Positions 44,583-53,580 of a DNA stretch of 64,000 nt are shown piece after piece. Below the pieces are notes generated by a model, which was not told the DNA's origin, did no database searches, and saw nothing but the letters and a program-made list of their open reading frames with translations. The stretch spans positions 2,418,001-2,482,000 of the forward strand of contig NZ_CP009434.1 in NCBI RefSeq assembly GCF_000960995.1, written 5' to 3'. Position numbers and translations under genes: made by a program. The first letter of the stretch is position 1. Each line of letters starts with the position of its first letter. Source of the stretch: Burkholderia glumae LMG 2196 = ATCC 33617. GTDB lineage: Bacteria > Pseudomonadota > Gammaproteobacteria > Burkholderiales > Burkholderiaceae.

Positions 44583-45217
44583 CGCAACACGTTCCTTCTC
44601 CCCGCTCGGTTTCACGCCGATGATCATCAGCAAGCACTGACCGTCGGCATCCTCGGTGCGCGCTTGCGTATGGATGCCTTCGGCCCACCAGTAGACCCAG
44701 CGCGACGCTGACAGGTCGCGCCTGTTCCACTGCGCGTACTCGTCCGACCACACGGCCTTCAGGCCGCTCACGGTGTTCGCCGACAGGCCCTTGGCCTGCT
44801 CGCCGAGCAGCTCGGACAGCGCCTCGCTCTTGTCGCCCGTCGAGACCCGCGCAGGTACAGCCACAGCAGCGATGACGATACGCGTGGCGACTTGCGCACG
44901 TAGGGCGGCACGATTGCCGAATTGAACTTCACACCCGAGCCCGAGCGATCGCGGACCTTGGGCACCTGGACCGGCACCGGACCGACGGCAGTGACGATCT
45001 GACGCTCCGGCACGTAGCCACTGCGCACGACCGCCCGTCGGTCGTCAATCGTTCTCTCGTTCGAATACTGCTCGAGCAACGTCGCCAATTCCGCCTCGAT
45101 CGCCTGCTGGATGATCTGCCGGGCACCTTGCTGGATCAAATCGTCCAGGCCTGGTGCGCCCTTGATGTCTGTTTCTGTTGCTTGACTGCGGTTCGCTTCA
45201 TGCGTACTTTTCGCCAT
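44583..45217 (-). pseudogene. IS256-family transposase, truncated and frameshifted
   Basis: The N-terminal part (45217 to about 44866) has LDDLIQQGARQIIQQAIEAE and RSGYVPERQIVTAVGPVPVQ, with VRKSPRVSSSLLWLYLRG. After one frame change the sequence continues as VSTGDKSEALSELLGEQAKG and the catalytic-core start DLSASRWVYWWAEGIHTQAR. It is cut by the IS5 insertion at 44582. The C-terminal half is absent. Confidence 0.82.
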
Positions 45218-45382
45218 GGTGGTGGGGTTCCGATTGTCGGGCTGTTACCTTGGAAAGCAACATTCTCCTTCAATCGCCACCGCCTTCTCCCGCTCCCTCC
45301 TGTACACCAGATTCGACAATAACTCGCTGGGAGCAGCATGTGACCGGTGTATTCATAGCAGCCGTGGTCATGCGTTGCTTCA

Positions 45383-45919
45383 TCAATGTTCCGTGCCCAG
45401 TTCAATCTGGTTGCCCGTTACGATGAGCTTCACGGGATCCGTCTTCTTCCACTGCGACTTCGGAATTACCAGTTGCCACGAGGCGCCGCCCTGATCGCGA
45501 AAAAAACCCACGACGCCCACAGCCTGCACATCGTCCGCCATTGGCGCCGACAGCGTTACCGTTGCGCCGGGGCCGAGTATGGCCTCCATGCTGCCGGTGA
45601 GGTCGGCCTTTAGCAACGCGCGATCATCGTCAAGTAGCTGACCATAAGCCGCATTTTCAAAGGTCTTCGTATCCTTCAATTGATAGACGCGTAGTACGAC
45701 CGGCAGTGACCGGCCCTGCTCGTTCGGGTTCAGCGCAGCGTGGCTTTCGATCACAAGGTTCATCTGTTTCACCTTCTCGACGAATACCGCGCGCGTGGCG
45801 TCGACGGTCGTTTCCTTGATCGACTGCCACATGCCGCAGCCGACAAGCAGTGCAGTGGCCGCCGCCAGTCCACCTGTCAGCCGGATTCCGCGCAGCGTCC
45901 GATGCGTTTGCCGTGTCAC
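45383..45919 (-). CDS. tssJ: TssJ, T6SS outer-membrane lipoprotein
   Basis: The 178-residue protein starts at GTG 45919, overlapping the tssF stop (GTGA). Lipobox LLVGC gives acylated C28. The mature part has the TssJ beta-sandwich features, such as SLPVVLRVYQLKDTKTFENA and SAPMADDVQAVGVVGFFRD. TssJ anchors TssM to the outer membrane in the T6SS trans-envelope complex. It is the last gene before the IS cluster; the gap to the IS256 gene is about 165 bases. Confidence 0.9.
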   Translation of the reverse strand: MTRQTHRTLRGIRLTGGLAAATALLVGCGMWQSIKETTVDATRAVFVEKVKQMNLVIESHAALNPNEQGRSLPVVLRVYQLKDTKTFENAAYGQLLDDDRALLKADLTGSMEAILGPGATVTLSAPMADDVQAVGVVGFFRDQGGASWQLVIPKSQWKKTDPVKLIVTGNQIELGTEH

Positions 45920-47826
45920 AACCAGTCTCCCGTCTTGAGTACGGGCGGATAACGCCGAACCGCCCCGCCTACACCCTGATATAAAACGAGCCGCACCGCG
46001 TAATGGAAGCAGGCATAGCGGCCAACGAAGCGGCTCAGCACGTCGCCGAAGAGTGCGACATCGCCGGGACCGGCAAAACCCGATGGCTCGATGCCGACGT
46101 TCACGTTCACGATCCTGTCGACTCGCGTACCGATGATTTCAGTGTCTTCGTCCAGCCAAACATAGTGGATCGCCTCGATGCGCCGCATGTTGTCGTCCTG
46201 CGGCGACCAGTCGTACAACGACAGCGCACCACGCAAGACGCTCGCATCCATCATGTTCAGTTCCGTCGAACCAGCCGCATTGAAGTGTGAGACTACCTTC
46301 CAGTCGTATTCGCCGCCGCGCGGTGGATACAGCGGCATCGTGGGAGCCGTGAGATTGCGCACCCGCTCGACGCCGGAGAACGCCGATACAGGCTCGGTAA
46401 TCATCGATTCGCTTAGCGCCATGCGCGGCAGGCGGCCATTATTTGCCAGCACGCGGACCGTCACGTGCCCGTCTGGCACGCTACCAGGTTCATCCCATAG
46501 ATGGCCACCTAACGTCACCCACATCTCACGCTGCCCCGTGACACCATGGCGGATGGATGAGTGGTAATAGCGCTCGGGCGACTCGTAGCGCATCATCCCG
46601 CCACGGTGCCGGAATTCCTTGAAAGACTGGTATTCGTGGTACATCGCGTTGCGGGGATCGGCTGCCACGACCGACTGTGCGTCATATGGCTCGATATGAT
46701 CGCCGGCTGACGCGGGCGGACGTACCGGATAGTCCCGATCATGCGCGTTGGGTCGAATCGCCTGTGCGTCCAGCTCGAACAGGTTGATCACCGGCGTGCA
46801 GAACAAACGGATGTTGTTCGCGCCGAACGTCACGTCCCCGGCAATGCGGCCGTTAAGCACGATCTCGAATTCGATGCGAGTCTCGCCGGGCGGCACGCCC
46901 GCCGTGTTGAATCCGCAGAGGTCAACGAAGTGGAATTTTTCCGGGAACGCGAAATACTCAAGCATGGTCTGCTCGCGATCGAGTTCAGCGTCACGCGCGT
47001 CGCGGTCAACCGGCCACAGCCGAGTATCCGGCCCGAAACCGGCCGCCTCGAACCGCATGGCCGGTTGCGGCTGCAGCTGACAGTCGAGCAGGCGCGGCAT
47101 CCGCATGCCGATCGACTCGACCTGTTGTGTGAGGACTGCGTACAGCGCCGACGCGGTAGGCCGATCTCCGTGGAGATACAGGCGGATGCGCGACAGGTCG
47201 TCCAGCAGGCGCTGTTCGCGATGCAGCAGATTGAACGCGAGCCGGATCACCGTGCGGCCGTCCTCGCGCATCCGCACGCCTGCCTCACAGACTTCGAGCG
47301 GCAGCAGACGCACCGGTTGGGTGGTGCGATAAACGCATACCGTGCCGTCGGAGCCGATCGGCGTCGAGCGCACCTGCAGGCCTGCTGGCAGGATGTCCAG
47401 AATCCGTGCTTCGCCCGTGCGAGGCTTGCACTCGAGAATCGCCAACGACGGGATGGTGCGGCCTGCATGTGGCCACAGGTGATCGATCAACGGGTCGGTG
47501 ATTTCCGGCAGCGCGTCATCGAGTTTCATGCGCAGCCGGCTCGTCAGGAATGCGAAGCCCTCGTAGACCGCTGCGACGCGATCGTCCGGCGCGCCGGGTG
47601 TTGTCATCCCCAACTGCCGCGCGGCCTGCGGCTGCGCTTCGGCGAATTCTCTGCCCGCTTCGCGCAGGTAGCGCATTTCCGAATCGAAATACCGCAGGAA
47701 CGGATCGTCTTGCGAGACCCTCCGCTCCTCATCCAGGCGACCTGTCATCTCATGGCCAACGGACACTTTCTGCGGAGCGTTGAGACTTCTGTCGGGCGCC
47801 AGCGGCCTGTTTCTGTTTTCGTTCAT
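45916..47826 (-). CDS. tssF: TssF, T6SS baseplate protein
   Basis: The protein has 636 residues from ATG 47826, whose ATGA overlaps the tssM stop. YFDSEMRYLREAGREFAEAQ is the TssF N-terminal signature; FHFVDLCGFNTAGVP and the LFCTPVINLFE region are also typical. About 40 extra residues precede the signature. TssF forms the baseplate wedge with TssG and TssE, but neither partner is encoded here. The order tssM-tssF-tssJ is uncommon. Confidence 0.88.
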   Translation of the reverse strand: MNENRNRPLAPDRSLNAPQKVSVGHEMTGRLDEERRVSQDDPFLRYFDSEMRYLREAGREFAEAQPQAARQLGMTTPGAPDDRVAAVYEGFAFLTSRLRMKLDDALPEITDPLIDHLWPHAGRTIPSLAILECKPRTGEARILDILPAGLQVRSTPIGSDGTVCVYRTTQPVRLLPLEVCEAGVRMREDGRTVIRLAFNLLHREQRLLDDLSRIRLYLHGDRPTASALYAVLTQQVESIGMRMPRLLDCQLQPQPAMRFEAAGFGPDTRLWPVDRDARDAELDREQTMLEYFAFPEKFHFVDLCGFNTAGVPPGETRIEFEIVLNGRIAGDVTFGANNIRLFCTPVINLFELDAQAIRPNAHDRDYPVRPPASAGDHIEPYDAQSVVAADPRNAMYHEYQSFKEFRHRGGMMRYESPERYYHSSIRHGVTGQREMWVTLGGHLWDEPGSVPDGHVTVRVLANNGRLPRMALSESMITEPVSAFSGVERVRNLTAPTMPLYPPRGGEYDWKVVSHFNAAGSTELNMMDASVLRGALSLYDWSPQDDNMRRIEAIHYVWLDEDTEIIGTRVDRIVNVNVGIEPSGFAGPGDVALFGDVLSRFVGRYACFHYAVRLVLYQGVGGAVRRYPPVLKTGDWL

Positions 47827-50800
47827 GGCTGAAGCTCCGGTGGCAGAGGCGGCAGTACCGGCACGACACCTGCCTTTCCGACGATAAAAATCCGCTCGGG
47901 CATCCGGAAGCCTCGCAGCTTCAGCAATTCGAGCGGTCCTGCGCCGATCTGCGTGCGCATCACGTAGGACAATGGTTCGGCGTTCGCCGTGTTCCACGTC
48001 ACCTGGTAGCGGGTACTGTCGAGTTGCTTCATGTCGGCCTTGGCCAGAAGGCGCAGGAACGCCCAGTCGCCGGTCGAATCGAACGCTTGCCGAAGGCCGG
48101 CGTCGAGTGTCTGCCATGTCAGCCCCGCGTGCCCGTTCAGGCCGGTACCGGGCCACGCGAGCGGCGTCCAGTTTTCCTGCTGATTGAAGTAGACGATCTG
48201 CTTGCCGTCAACCGACAACTCCGAGCGTGTCACGTTGGGCGTCGGTAGTGCCATCATCTCGAAGCGCTCTCGCGCATCGCCCTGCACATATAGCTGCGCG
48301 CCAACGGTCGACAATTGCCGGATACCAGTCAGGAACGTCGGGTCGAACTGCAGCGCCTGCGGCGCCAGCTCGTTCGGCGTCCAGTGATCGCCCTCGAGCT
48401 TCAGCACGCCAGCAAGCTGCGTGGCAAAGAAGCGTGCGATCAGGCCCGTGTCGGGCCGCACATAGCGCCCGAGTTCGGCAAATGACGCATCGGCGTTCGT
48501 GTCGAAGAACGGATACCTGCCGCTCATCGCCGCGTTGAACGGCGCCGCCACGCTCGCCCGCCACGCCTCGTTCAGGCTTGCCGCAGCCGGCTGCAGGATC
48601 GTCTGCCAGGCGGCCTCGAGCGGTTGCGCGAATACCGCATCGCCGAAACCGGACCACGCCGTCCCGAGACTCGCGGCTGTCAGCGCCGCGTCGTCGCGTG
48701 CCTGTGACAGCTCCGAGAGCTTGCCCTGGAACACCGCCTGCGCGAGCGAGCGCGCCATCGTCTGCGCGTCAGGACTGCCTGCGATCTGCTGTAGCTTCAG
48801 GCGCATCGTCGTGACTGCGGTCAGGTACCGCGAGAGACTCACGCCGTTCAGCGCGATATTGGCCGCCGGGTTGCCTTTGCCGCCTGCAGCCGGTACGGCA
48901 GCGGTGTCGCCCATCAGCGCGAGCAGCGGGCCGAATGACTTGTCGAGCGGGTTGACAGTCGGCGCGGCCGCCTGATCGTCCCTGCCAATCAGGCTCTGCG
49001 CCTTGCGCACCAGCGTGTCGGCCAGGGCCTGCGACGGCCGTCCTGCCTGTGCCTGGTATTGAATCGCCTTCATCAGTGCGATGAGCGGCGATGTCTGTGC
49101 GTCGGCGAGGCGTGTCAGTTGCTCGATCGAGCCGTTCAGGTTCGCCGCCGGCTGCCAGCGGACGCTGTTGAGCATGCCCTGCCAGGCTGCCGTGTACTCG
49201 GCGAAGTACCGCGCTGTCAGGCGCTGTTTCAGGTCCTCGGCCGCATGCTTTTCGTCGATCACGGCTGCGGTTCTGATGGCACCCCGTGACAGCATATTGC
49301 CGATGGTTTGCGCCGGCGGGGCGCCGGTCAGCACCCAGTCGCCGCTCGTGCGACGCTCGCTCGCAGCCTTGTTGATCGCTGCGGCGATCATTCCGTCCCA
49401 GGCGGCACGGGTATAAATACCTGGCACGGTCTGCGAGGTCGTGAACAGACCTCGAGCGTCCGCGCCAGCGAGCAGCGTTTCAAGCGACGCGTCCGCGTAC
49501 CTGCCTCTCGCCTCCTCGATGATGCCTTGATAGACCGTGTCGTCAGATGACGCGAGCCCCATCTGTGTGACCAGCATATTGCGGGTCGACGTCACGAGAC
49601 CGTTGTTCAATCCGATGCGCCATCCAGGATGCGCCTTGAGGTGATCGGCATAGAAACCAGCAAGCCGCAGGCCGGTGTCATCGCGCTCGCCCAAGGGCAT
49701 CTCGACCGGGCGCGGCCATTGGGATACCAGCATGCGTTTGAGGAACGCAGGTTCAGCACGCGACGGATCGCCGAGCATCAGGTACGTCTTGAGCGCGTTG
49801 TAGGTGCTGCTACGCGTATCCTGCGACTCGAGGCTGTCGGCCCGGGTCTGACCAGCAGCCTTGAGCAGGTCGCCAATCGTCTGCACGACGGGCGTCTGCA
49901 GGTTGCGGGTCGCCGCGATCCGGTATGGCGGCCAGAGCCCGGCGAGCACTTCGTCGTTGCGCGAGAGTCCGCCGCGTAAATACCACGGCGCACCGTGTTG
50001 CTGGCGATACTCAAGCTTTTCGATTAGCTGCTGCAACGCCAGTTGCGCGCGCCAGGCCACTGCGGTCTGAGGCCGGGCCTCGGCCGCGGCATTCGCCGTT
50101 GCGCGCGCTTCGCGCGCGAGCTGCCGGTTGCCGACGAACGAAACGGTCATCCACGCGCACCACGTGACCGCGGCGACAGTCACGAACCAGGCCAGCACAT
50201 TGGGCCAGTAGAAGCCGACCCGCCGGCCGGTATCGCGCCGGCGCGCGATCGTGCGCCACGCGGGCAGCAGTGCGGCAGGCTGGTGCTGGAACATCACCGG
50301 TTGCTGCGTCCCCGTCGGCACGACAGCCGCCGCTTCTGCTCCGGCTGGCGCGATCGGTACCACCGGAACGGGCGTTGGCACTGCGGCGGAAGTCTCGAAA
50401 ACAGGTGCGAATATTACGCCGGCCAACCGGGACCGATACCAATGCGAGGCGAATAGGGCATTCCAGCCCGAGATGATGCTTTCGCGCTGCTCGTCGATGT
50501 ACTGGGAGATCTGGGCCAGATAGGTGATCCGCGTGGGCGTGACGCAGAGCCGCACGCCAGCGTCCGCCGTATGCCGCCCGATCACGGCGAGCTGCTCGCG
50601 CAATACCGAAGCCGGTTGCGTGCCGCCGAGCGACGGACCCGGGAACGCGCCGATTGCCTCGAACGTCTCGGGGTGGCCGCCCGTGGCCGGCACCGCGTGC
50701 AGGAGCGTGACGGGCGCAGCCCATCCCAGATCCGTCGCAAGCGTGGCCAGTGCGCGCGGTAGTTCGGTTTCGGGTGCGTTTGCGTCAGTGACATGGACGA

Positions 50801-51386
50801 CGCTGTCGACGGGACGTCGGCGGCGTAGCTGCCGGATCTGGCGGCGCCATGCCCCGACATCGATGCCATCCGGTGCGGCATGCACAAGGATCGCGTCGGC
50901 AACGGGCATTACACCCGCGCGCTTCAGGCCGGGCGCGACATCTTCGATCAGAGCGTCCGTGCCGGTCAAAAGCAGCCAACGCGTTCGATAACGCCACCAC
51001 CAGCCGCGCGTGGCGCGCAGTTCATCACAGACGGTCTGCAGGCGAGCGTCGCACTTGAGCGTTTTCGTCTGCGTTACTGCGGCGTCCCGATCGCCGACTT
51101 CGGCGCGAAACACCCTCCCAACGAGGCGGTATGCGCCACCGAACAGCAGCCCTATGTGCAACAGAAGCACCGCCACGAGCGCCAGGAAAATCCAGACCGA
51201 TGCGCCGAGCTTCGCCTCGCGCGTGAGCACGCCAAACAGCGCACCCTTGAACCACACAAGCGCGAACGCGACCCCGGCCAGGATCAGTGCCAGAAATATG
51301 GGACCCCAGGCGAGCAGCCGGCTGGTTTCGGTCGTCTCAGCCTCGGCCGTCCCGAGAATCTGCATGTTATTGCGAGCGTTCATCAT
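47823..51386 (-). CDS. tssM: TssM, IcmF-family inner-membrane protein
   Basis: The 1187-residue protein has membrane segments at about 28-46, 64-84 and 395-417, then a large periplasmic region with the IcmF-related and DUF1215-type C-terminal domains. TssM spans the envelope, binding TssL inside and TssJ outside. The usual cytoplasmic Walker A site (GPPGSGKT) after the second membrane segment is replaced by TGTDALIE (141-148), so ATP binding is unlikely. The first 20 bases overlap the upstream gene. TssL is not encoded in the window. Confidence 0.92.
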   Translation of the reverse strand: MMNARNNMQILGTAEAETTETSRLLAWGPIFLALILAGVAFALVWFKGALFGVLTREAKLGASVWIFLALVAVLLLHIGLLFGGAYRLVGRVFRAEVGDRDAAVTQTKTLKCDARLQTVCDELRATRGWWWRYRTRWLLLTGTDALIEDVAPGLKRAGVMPVADAILVHAAPDGIDVGAWRRQIRQLRRRRPVDSVVHVTDANAPETELPRALATLATDLGWAAPVTLLHAVPATGGHPETFEAIGAFPGPSLGGTQPASVLREQLAVIGRHTADAGVRLCVTPTRITYLAQISQYIDEQRESIISGWNALFASHWYRSRLAGVIFAPVFETSAAVPTPVPVVPIAPAGAEAAAVVPTGTQQPVMFQHQPAALLPAWRTIARRRDTGRRVGFYWPNVLAWFVTVAAVTWCAWMTVSFVGNRQLAREARATANAAAEARPQTAVAWRAQLALQQLIEKLEYRQQHGAPWYLRGGLSRNDEVLAGLWPPYRIAATRNLQTPVVQTIGDLLKAAGQTRADSLESQDTRSSTYNALKTYLMLGDPSRAEPAFLKRMLVSQWPRPVEMPLGERDDTGLRLAGFYADHLKAHPGWRIGLNNGLVTSTRNMLVTQMGLASSDDTVYQGIIEEARGRYADASLETLLAGADARGLFTTSQTVPGIYTRAAWDGMIAAAINKAASERRTSGDWVLTGAPPAQTIGNMLSRGAIRTAAVIDEKHAAEDLKQRLTARYFAEYTAAWQGMLNSVRWQPAANLNGSIEQLTRLADAQTSPLIALMKAIQYQAQAGRPSQALADTLVRKAQSLIGRDDQAAAPTVNPLDKSFGPLLALMGDTAAVPAAGGKGNPAANIALNGVSLSRYLTAVTTMRLKLQQIAGSPDAQTMARSLAQAVFQGKLSELSQARDDAALTAASLGTAWSGFGDAVFAQPLEAAWQTILQPAAASLNEAWRASVAAPFNAAMSGRYPFFDTNADASFAELGRYVRPDTGLIARFFATQLAGVLKLEGDHWTPNELAPQALQFDPTFLTGIRQLSTVGAQLYVQGDARERFEMMALPTPNVTRSELSVDGKQIVYFNQQENWTPLAWPGTGLNGHAGLTWQTLDAGLRQAFDSTGDWAFLRLLAKADMKQLDSTRYQVTWNTANAEPLSYVMRTQIGAGPLELLKLRGFRMPERIFIVGKAGVVPVLPPLPPELQP

Positions 51387-52716
51387 CAGGTTCTTTGTGA
51401 TTCATTCGGTCGTTGACGTGCAGGATCGCGGCTTGCGCGATCGTCGTAAGCAACGGTGCATGGAGGATCAGTTGCGTTCCGGCGGCCGCCTCGAGCGCCG
51501 CAGCAACCGACAGCCACCCGCCGGCTGCGCCAGCTTGTCCGATAAGAGCATCGGGCCGGCGCTGGGCCTCCTGCTTTGCGATGCCCGCAAGGCCGGCAGC
51601 TCGCAACGCAGCGAGCAGTTTCGTGTCGTGCGAGCCGTCCAGGCCGCTGATCCACGCCGTAGCGACACTGGTCACATCGCTCTTGCCCCATAGCACGCCG
51701 TTCTGCAGTACTGCGTCCAGACCGTCGAGCTCGTCGGTGACCGGACGGTGCAGCAGGCCGAGCACGCTAACGGGTTTGGGCAACTGGAACATGCCCGGGC
51801 CGAGCAGCACGGCGACCGCGCCCTCGGTGCTGCCCGGCGATGGAGTGTCATGCCATTCCGCCGCGACGACCAGCAACGGCCGCTGTTCGCCCGCGTCGAG
51901 CCAGGCGTCAGCCACCATCAAGCCATCCGTCGCCGGCACGGCGAAGCACTCGAGATCCGGCAGACCATTTCGTTGCAGTGCCTGCCTGACCTGATCCACA
52001 CGCACATCTGCCATTTCGGGAGCCGACAGTACGCGCACCGCAGGCGCATACTTCGCGCCGTACTGTGTGAGCGCGACCAGGCTTTCCACGAGAGGTGCCA
52101 GCGCCTGCGCGATCATGCGCACGGCGGGTGGTACAGGCGCACGCGGATCTGGCGCGTCGATCGGCGCGAAAGCCTCGACATGCTCGGCGTCGTCACCGTC
52201 TGGCAGATCTGTATCAAATAAACCGGGCGCATCCGGGTCTTCGCCGAGCATGGGGTCGTCATCGGCAAAACGGCTATGCAAGACACGACCGGTGCCGCTA
52301 CGAGGCACGCGCGCCTCCAGCAAGGACGTCTTCCCGGCGAGTACTTCACCGAGCGGCTTGCCGTCCAATGGCAGACAGTAGCCGGCGCCGAGCACCTGCA
52401 GTGGCCGCTGCGCCGTAAGGATGCGGCCCCGGAGCCAGGCTGCGCGATGCCGGTTTCGGAACAGCGCGTGGAGGTAGTCCGCCTCGTAGATCGTTCGCGC
52501 AATGGCAAGCGCCGCGAAAAATACCGCGTTCGGGATGCCGAACAGGCAAAGCCAGAACCGCGCGCCACGCGCGGGCGTGCCCGTCGGCCACAGCAACAGC
52601 ACCACCGCCGCGCCTAGCCCGCAGCACAACAGCCAGCCGAGCAGCCACGGCCAGAAGCGCGGCCCGTGCGCCGGATACGCCGATGGCAGTCCTGCTGGAG
52701 AAAGGTCGACGGGCAT
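51367..52716 (-). CDS. T6SS-associated membrane protein of unknown function
   Basis: The 449-residue protein starts at ATG 52716, two bases after the PAAR stop; a start at 52767 would overlap PAAR more. Two hydrophobic segments (about 22-45 and 54-76) anchor a soluble region of about 370 residues without a recognised domain. The stretch VESLVALTQYGAKYAPAVRV and the following alpha/beta-looking part resemble no family I know. Its position between PAAR and tssM, overlapping tssM by 20 bases, indicates a T6SS role, perhaps as an accessory to the membrane complex. Confidence 0.75.
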   Translation of the reverse strand: MPVDLSPAGLPSAYPAHGPRFWPWLLGWLLCCGLGAAVVLLLWPTGTPARGARFWLCLFGIPNAVFFAALAIARTIYEADYLHALFRNRHRAAWLRGRILTAQRPLQVLGAGYCLPLDGKPLGEVLAGKTSLLEARVPRSGTGRVLHSRFADDDPMLGEDPDAPGLFDTDLPDGDDAEHVEAFAPIDAPDPRAPVPPAVRMIAQALAPLVESLVALTQYGAKYAPAVRVLSAPEMADVRVDQVRQALQRNGLPDLECFAVPATDGLMVADAWLDAGEQRPLLVVAAEWHDTPSPGSTEGAVAVLLGPGMFQLPKPVSVLGLLHRPVTDELDGLDAVLQNGVLWGKSDVTSVATAWISGLDGSHDTKLLAALRAAGLAGIAKQEAQRRPDALIGQAGAAGGWLSVAAALEAAAGTQLILHAPLLTTIAQAAILHVNDRMNHKEPDDERSQ

Positions 52717-52718
52717 GC

Positions 52719-52979
52719 TCAGCCGATGTGTACGTTTTGCAGCGACGAGATCAACCGGCAGCCGCACGCACAGCGATGCAGATGCATCGCCACGGGTTTG
52801 CCGTCTTGGTCAGGAAACGATTCGTCGCCTTCATCGCTCACGGTTTCGCCGTGCAGGTCGCAGTGCGCGGCATCGCTCTTGCGCGCCAGCGGTCGGCCCA
52901 TGAACTCCATGGTCGAAGAACCACCCGTGACCCGGCCGCCGTGCTCCAGTTCATCGTCTTTGCGAATGGGGGAATTCAT
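52719..52979 (-). CDS. PAAR-like spike-tip protein
   Basis: The 86-residue protein has short repeated loops: GGRVTGGSSTMEFMGRPLAR, then KSDAAHCDLHGE, and a Cys/His end LHRCACGCRLI. It fits small PAAR or DUF4150-like proteins that sharpen the VgrG spike and bind zinc. It directly abuts the immunity-like gene stop and is followed at two bases by the membrane-protein gene. It would connect the effector module to the secretion genes. Confidence 0.75.
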   Translation of the reverse strand: MNSPIRKDDELEHGGRVTGGSSTMEFMGRPLARKSDAAHCDLHGETVSDEGDESFPDQDGKPVAMHLHRCACGCRLISSLQNVHIG

Positions 52980-53561
52980 TTACTCTCCAGACGATGTATC
53001 AGCGCCTTGCCGAGAAAAGCTCTCTCCACACCTAAATTTTTTTGATCTCGAAGAGGGGTCGCAAAAAATTCCGGTGTGCGCATCATAAAATAGATCAAAC
53101 CACATATCATTCAGTGGACTATCATATGACTGCCTGATCTTCCCCTTAAATCTTATACTGGAGGATTTTCTATTAAATTCACCTGACGAACTGGAAAGCC
53201 AACAGAATGGCTGACCATTCACTAATTCAAAAACAGAATTTCCGATTTTTTCATAAATTGCGCACCCCGCGGATCTGCCTACCCCCTCGCGATCCGCGAC
53301 GATCATTCCCGGCCCTGCCGCTCCGTCCCACGTAAAGACTTGCATCACCTTATTGTCTTTGGCATCAAAATCAGGTAGTTCCTTTAGCGCATGCTCTATT
53401 TCTCGACGAGCGGCGTTACTTACTCCTCTGCCTTTTTTGATATTCATATTGCCGGGAACTGTGGGTGTCGAGGCTGCGGCATCAGCAAATGCCGTGGTCG
53501 ACAGCATGAGAAAAAATCCAAATAGTGATGCTGCCAAAATTCTCACCAAATTGCCGCCCAT
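52980..53561 (-). CDS. Secreted protein, candidate immunity factor
   Basis: The 193-residue protein starts at ATG 53561 with GAGGA five bases upstream; an earlier in-frame ATG at 53603 overlaps the effector. The signal peptide (about residues 1-26, GFFLMLSTTAFA) directs it to the periplasm. Four cysteines in the mature part (GCAIYE, PFCWL, IFCDP, FRCGE) could form two disulfides. No domain is recognised. It follows the peptidoglycan-hydrolase effector by 19 bases and is AT-rich (23 of 60 GC at 53101-53160). Location, export and size fit a periplasmic immunity protein. Confidence 0.6.
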   Translation of the reverse strand: MGGNLVRILAASLFGFFLMLSTTAFADAAASTPTVPGNMNIKKGRGVSNAARREIEHALKELPDFDAKDNKVMQVFTWDGAAGPGMIVADREGVGRSAGCAIYEKIGNSVFELVNGQPFCWLSSSSGEFNRKSSSIRFKGKIRQSYDSPLNDMWFDLFYDAHTGIFCDPSSRSKKFRCGESFSRQGADTSSGE

Positions 53562-53580
53562 AGGAATCCTCTGAACAAAG

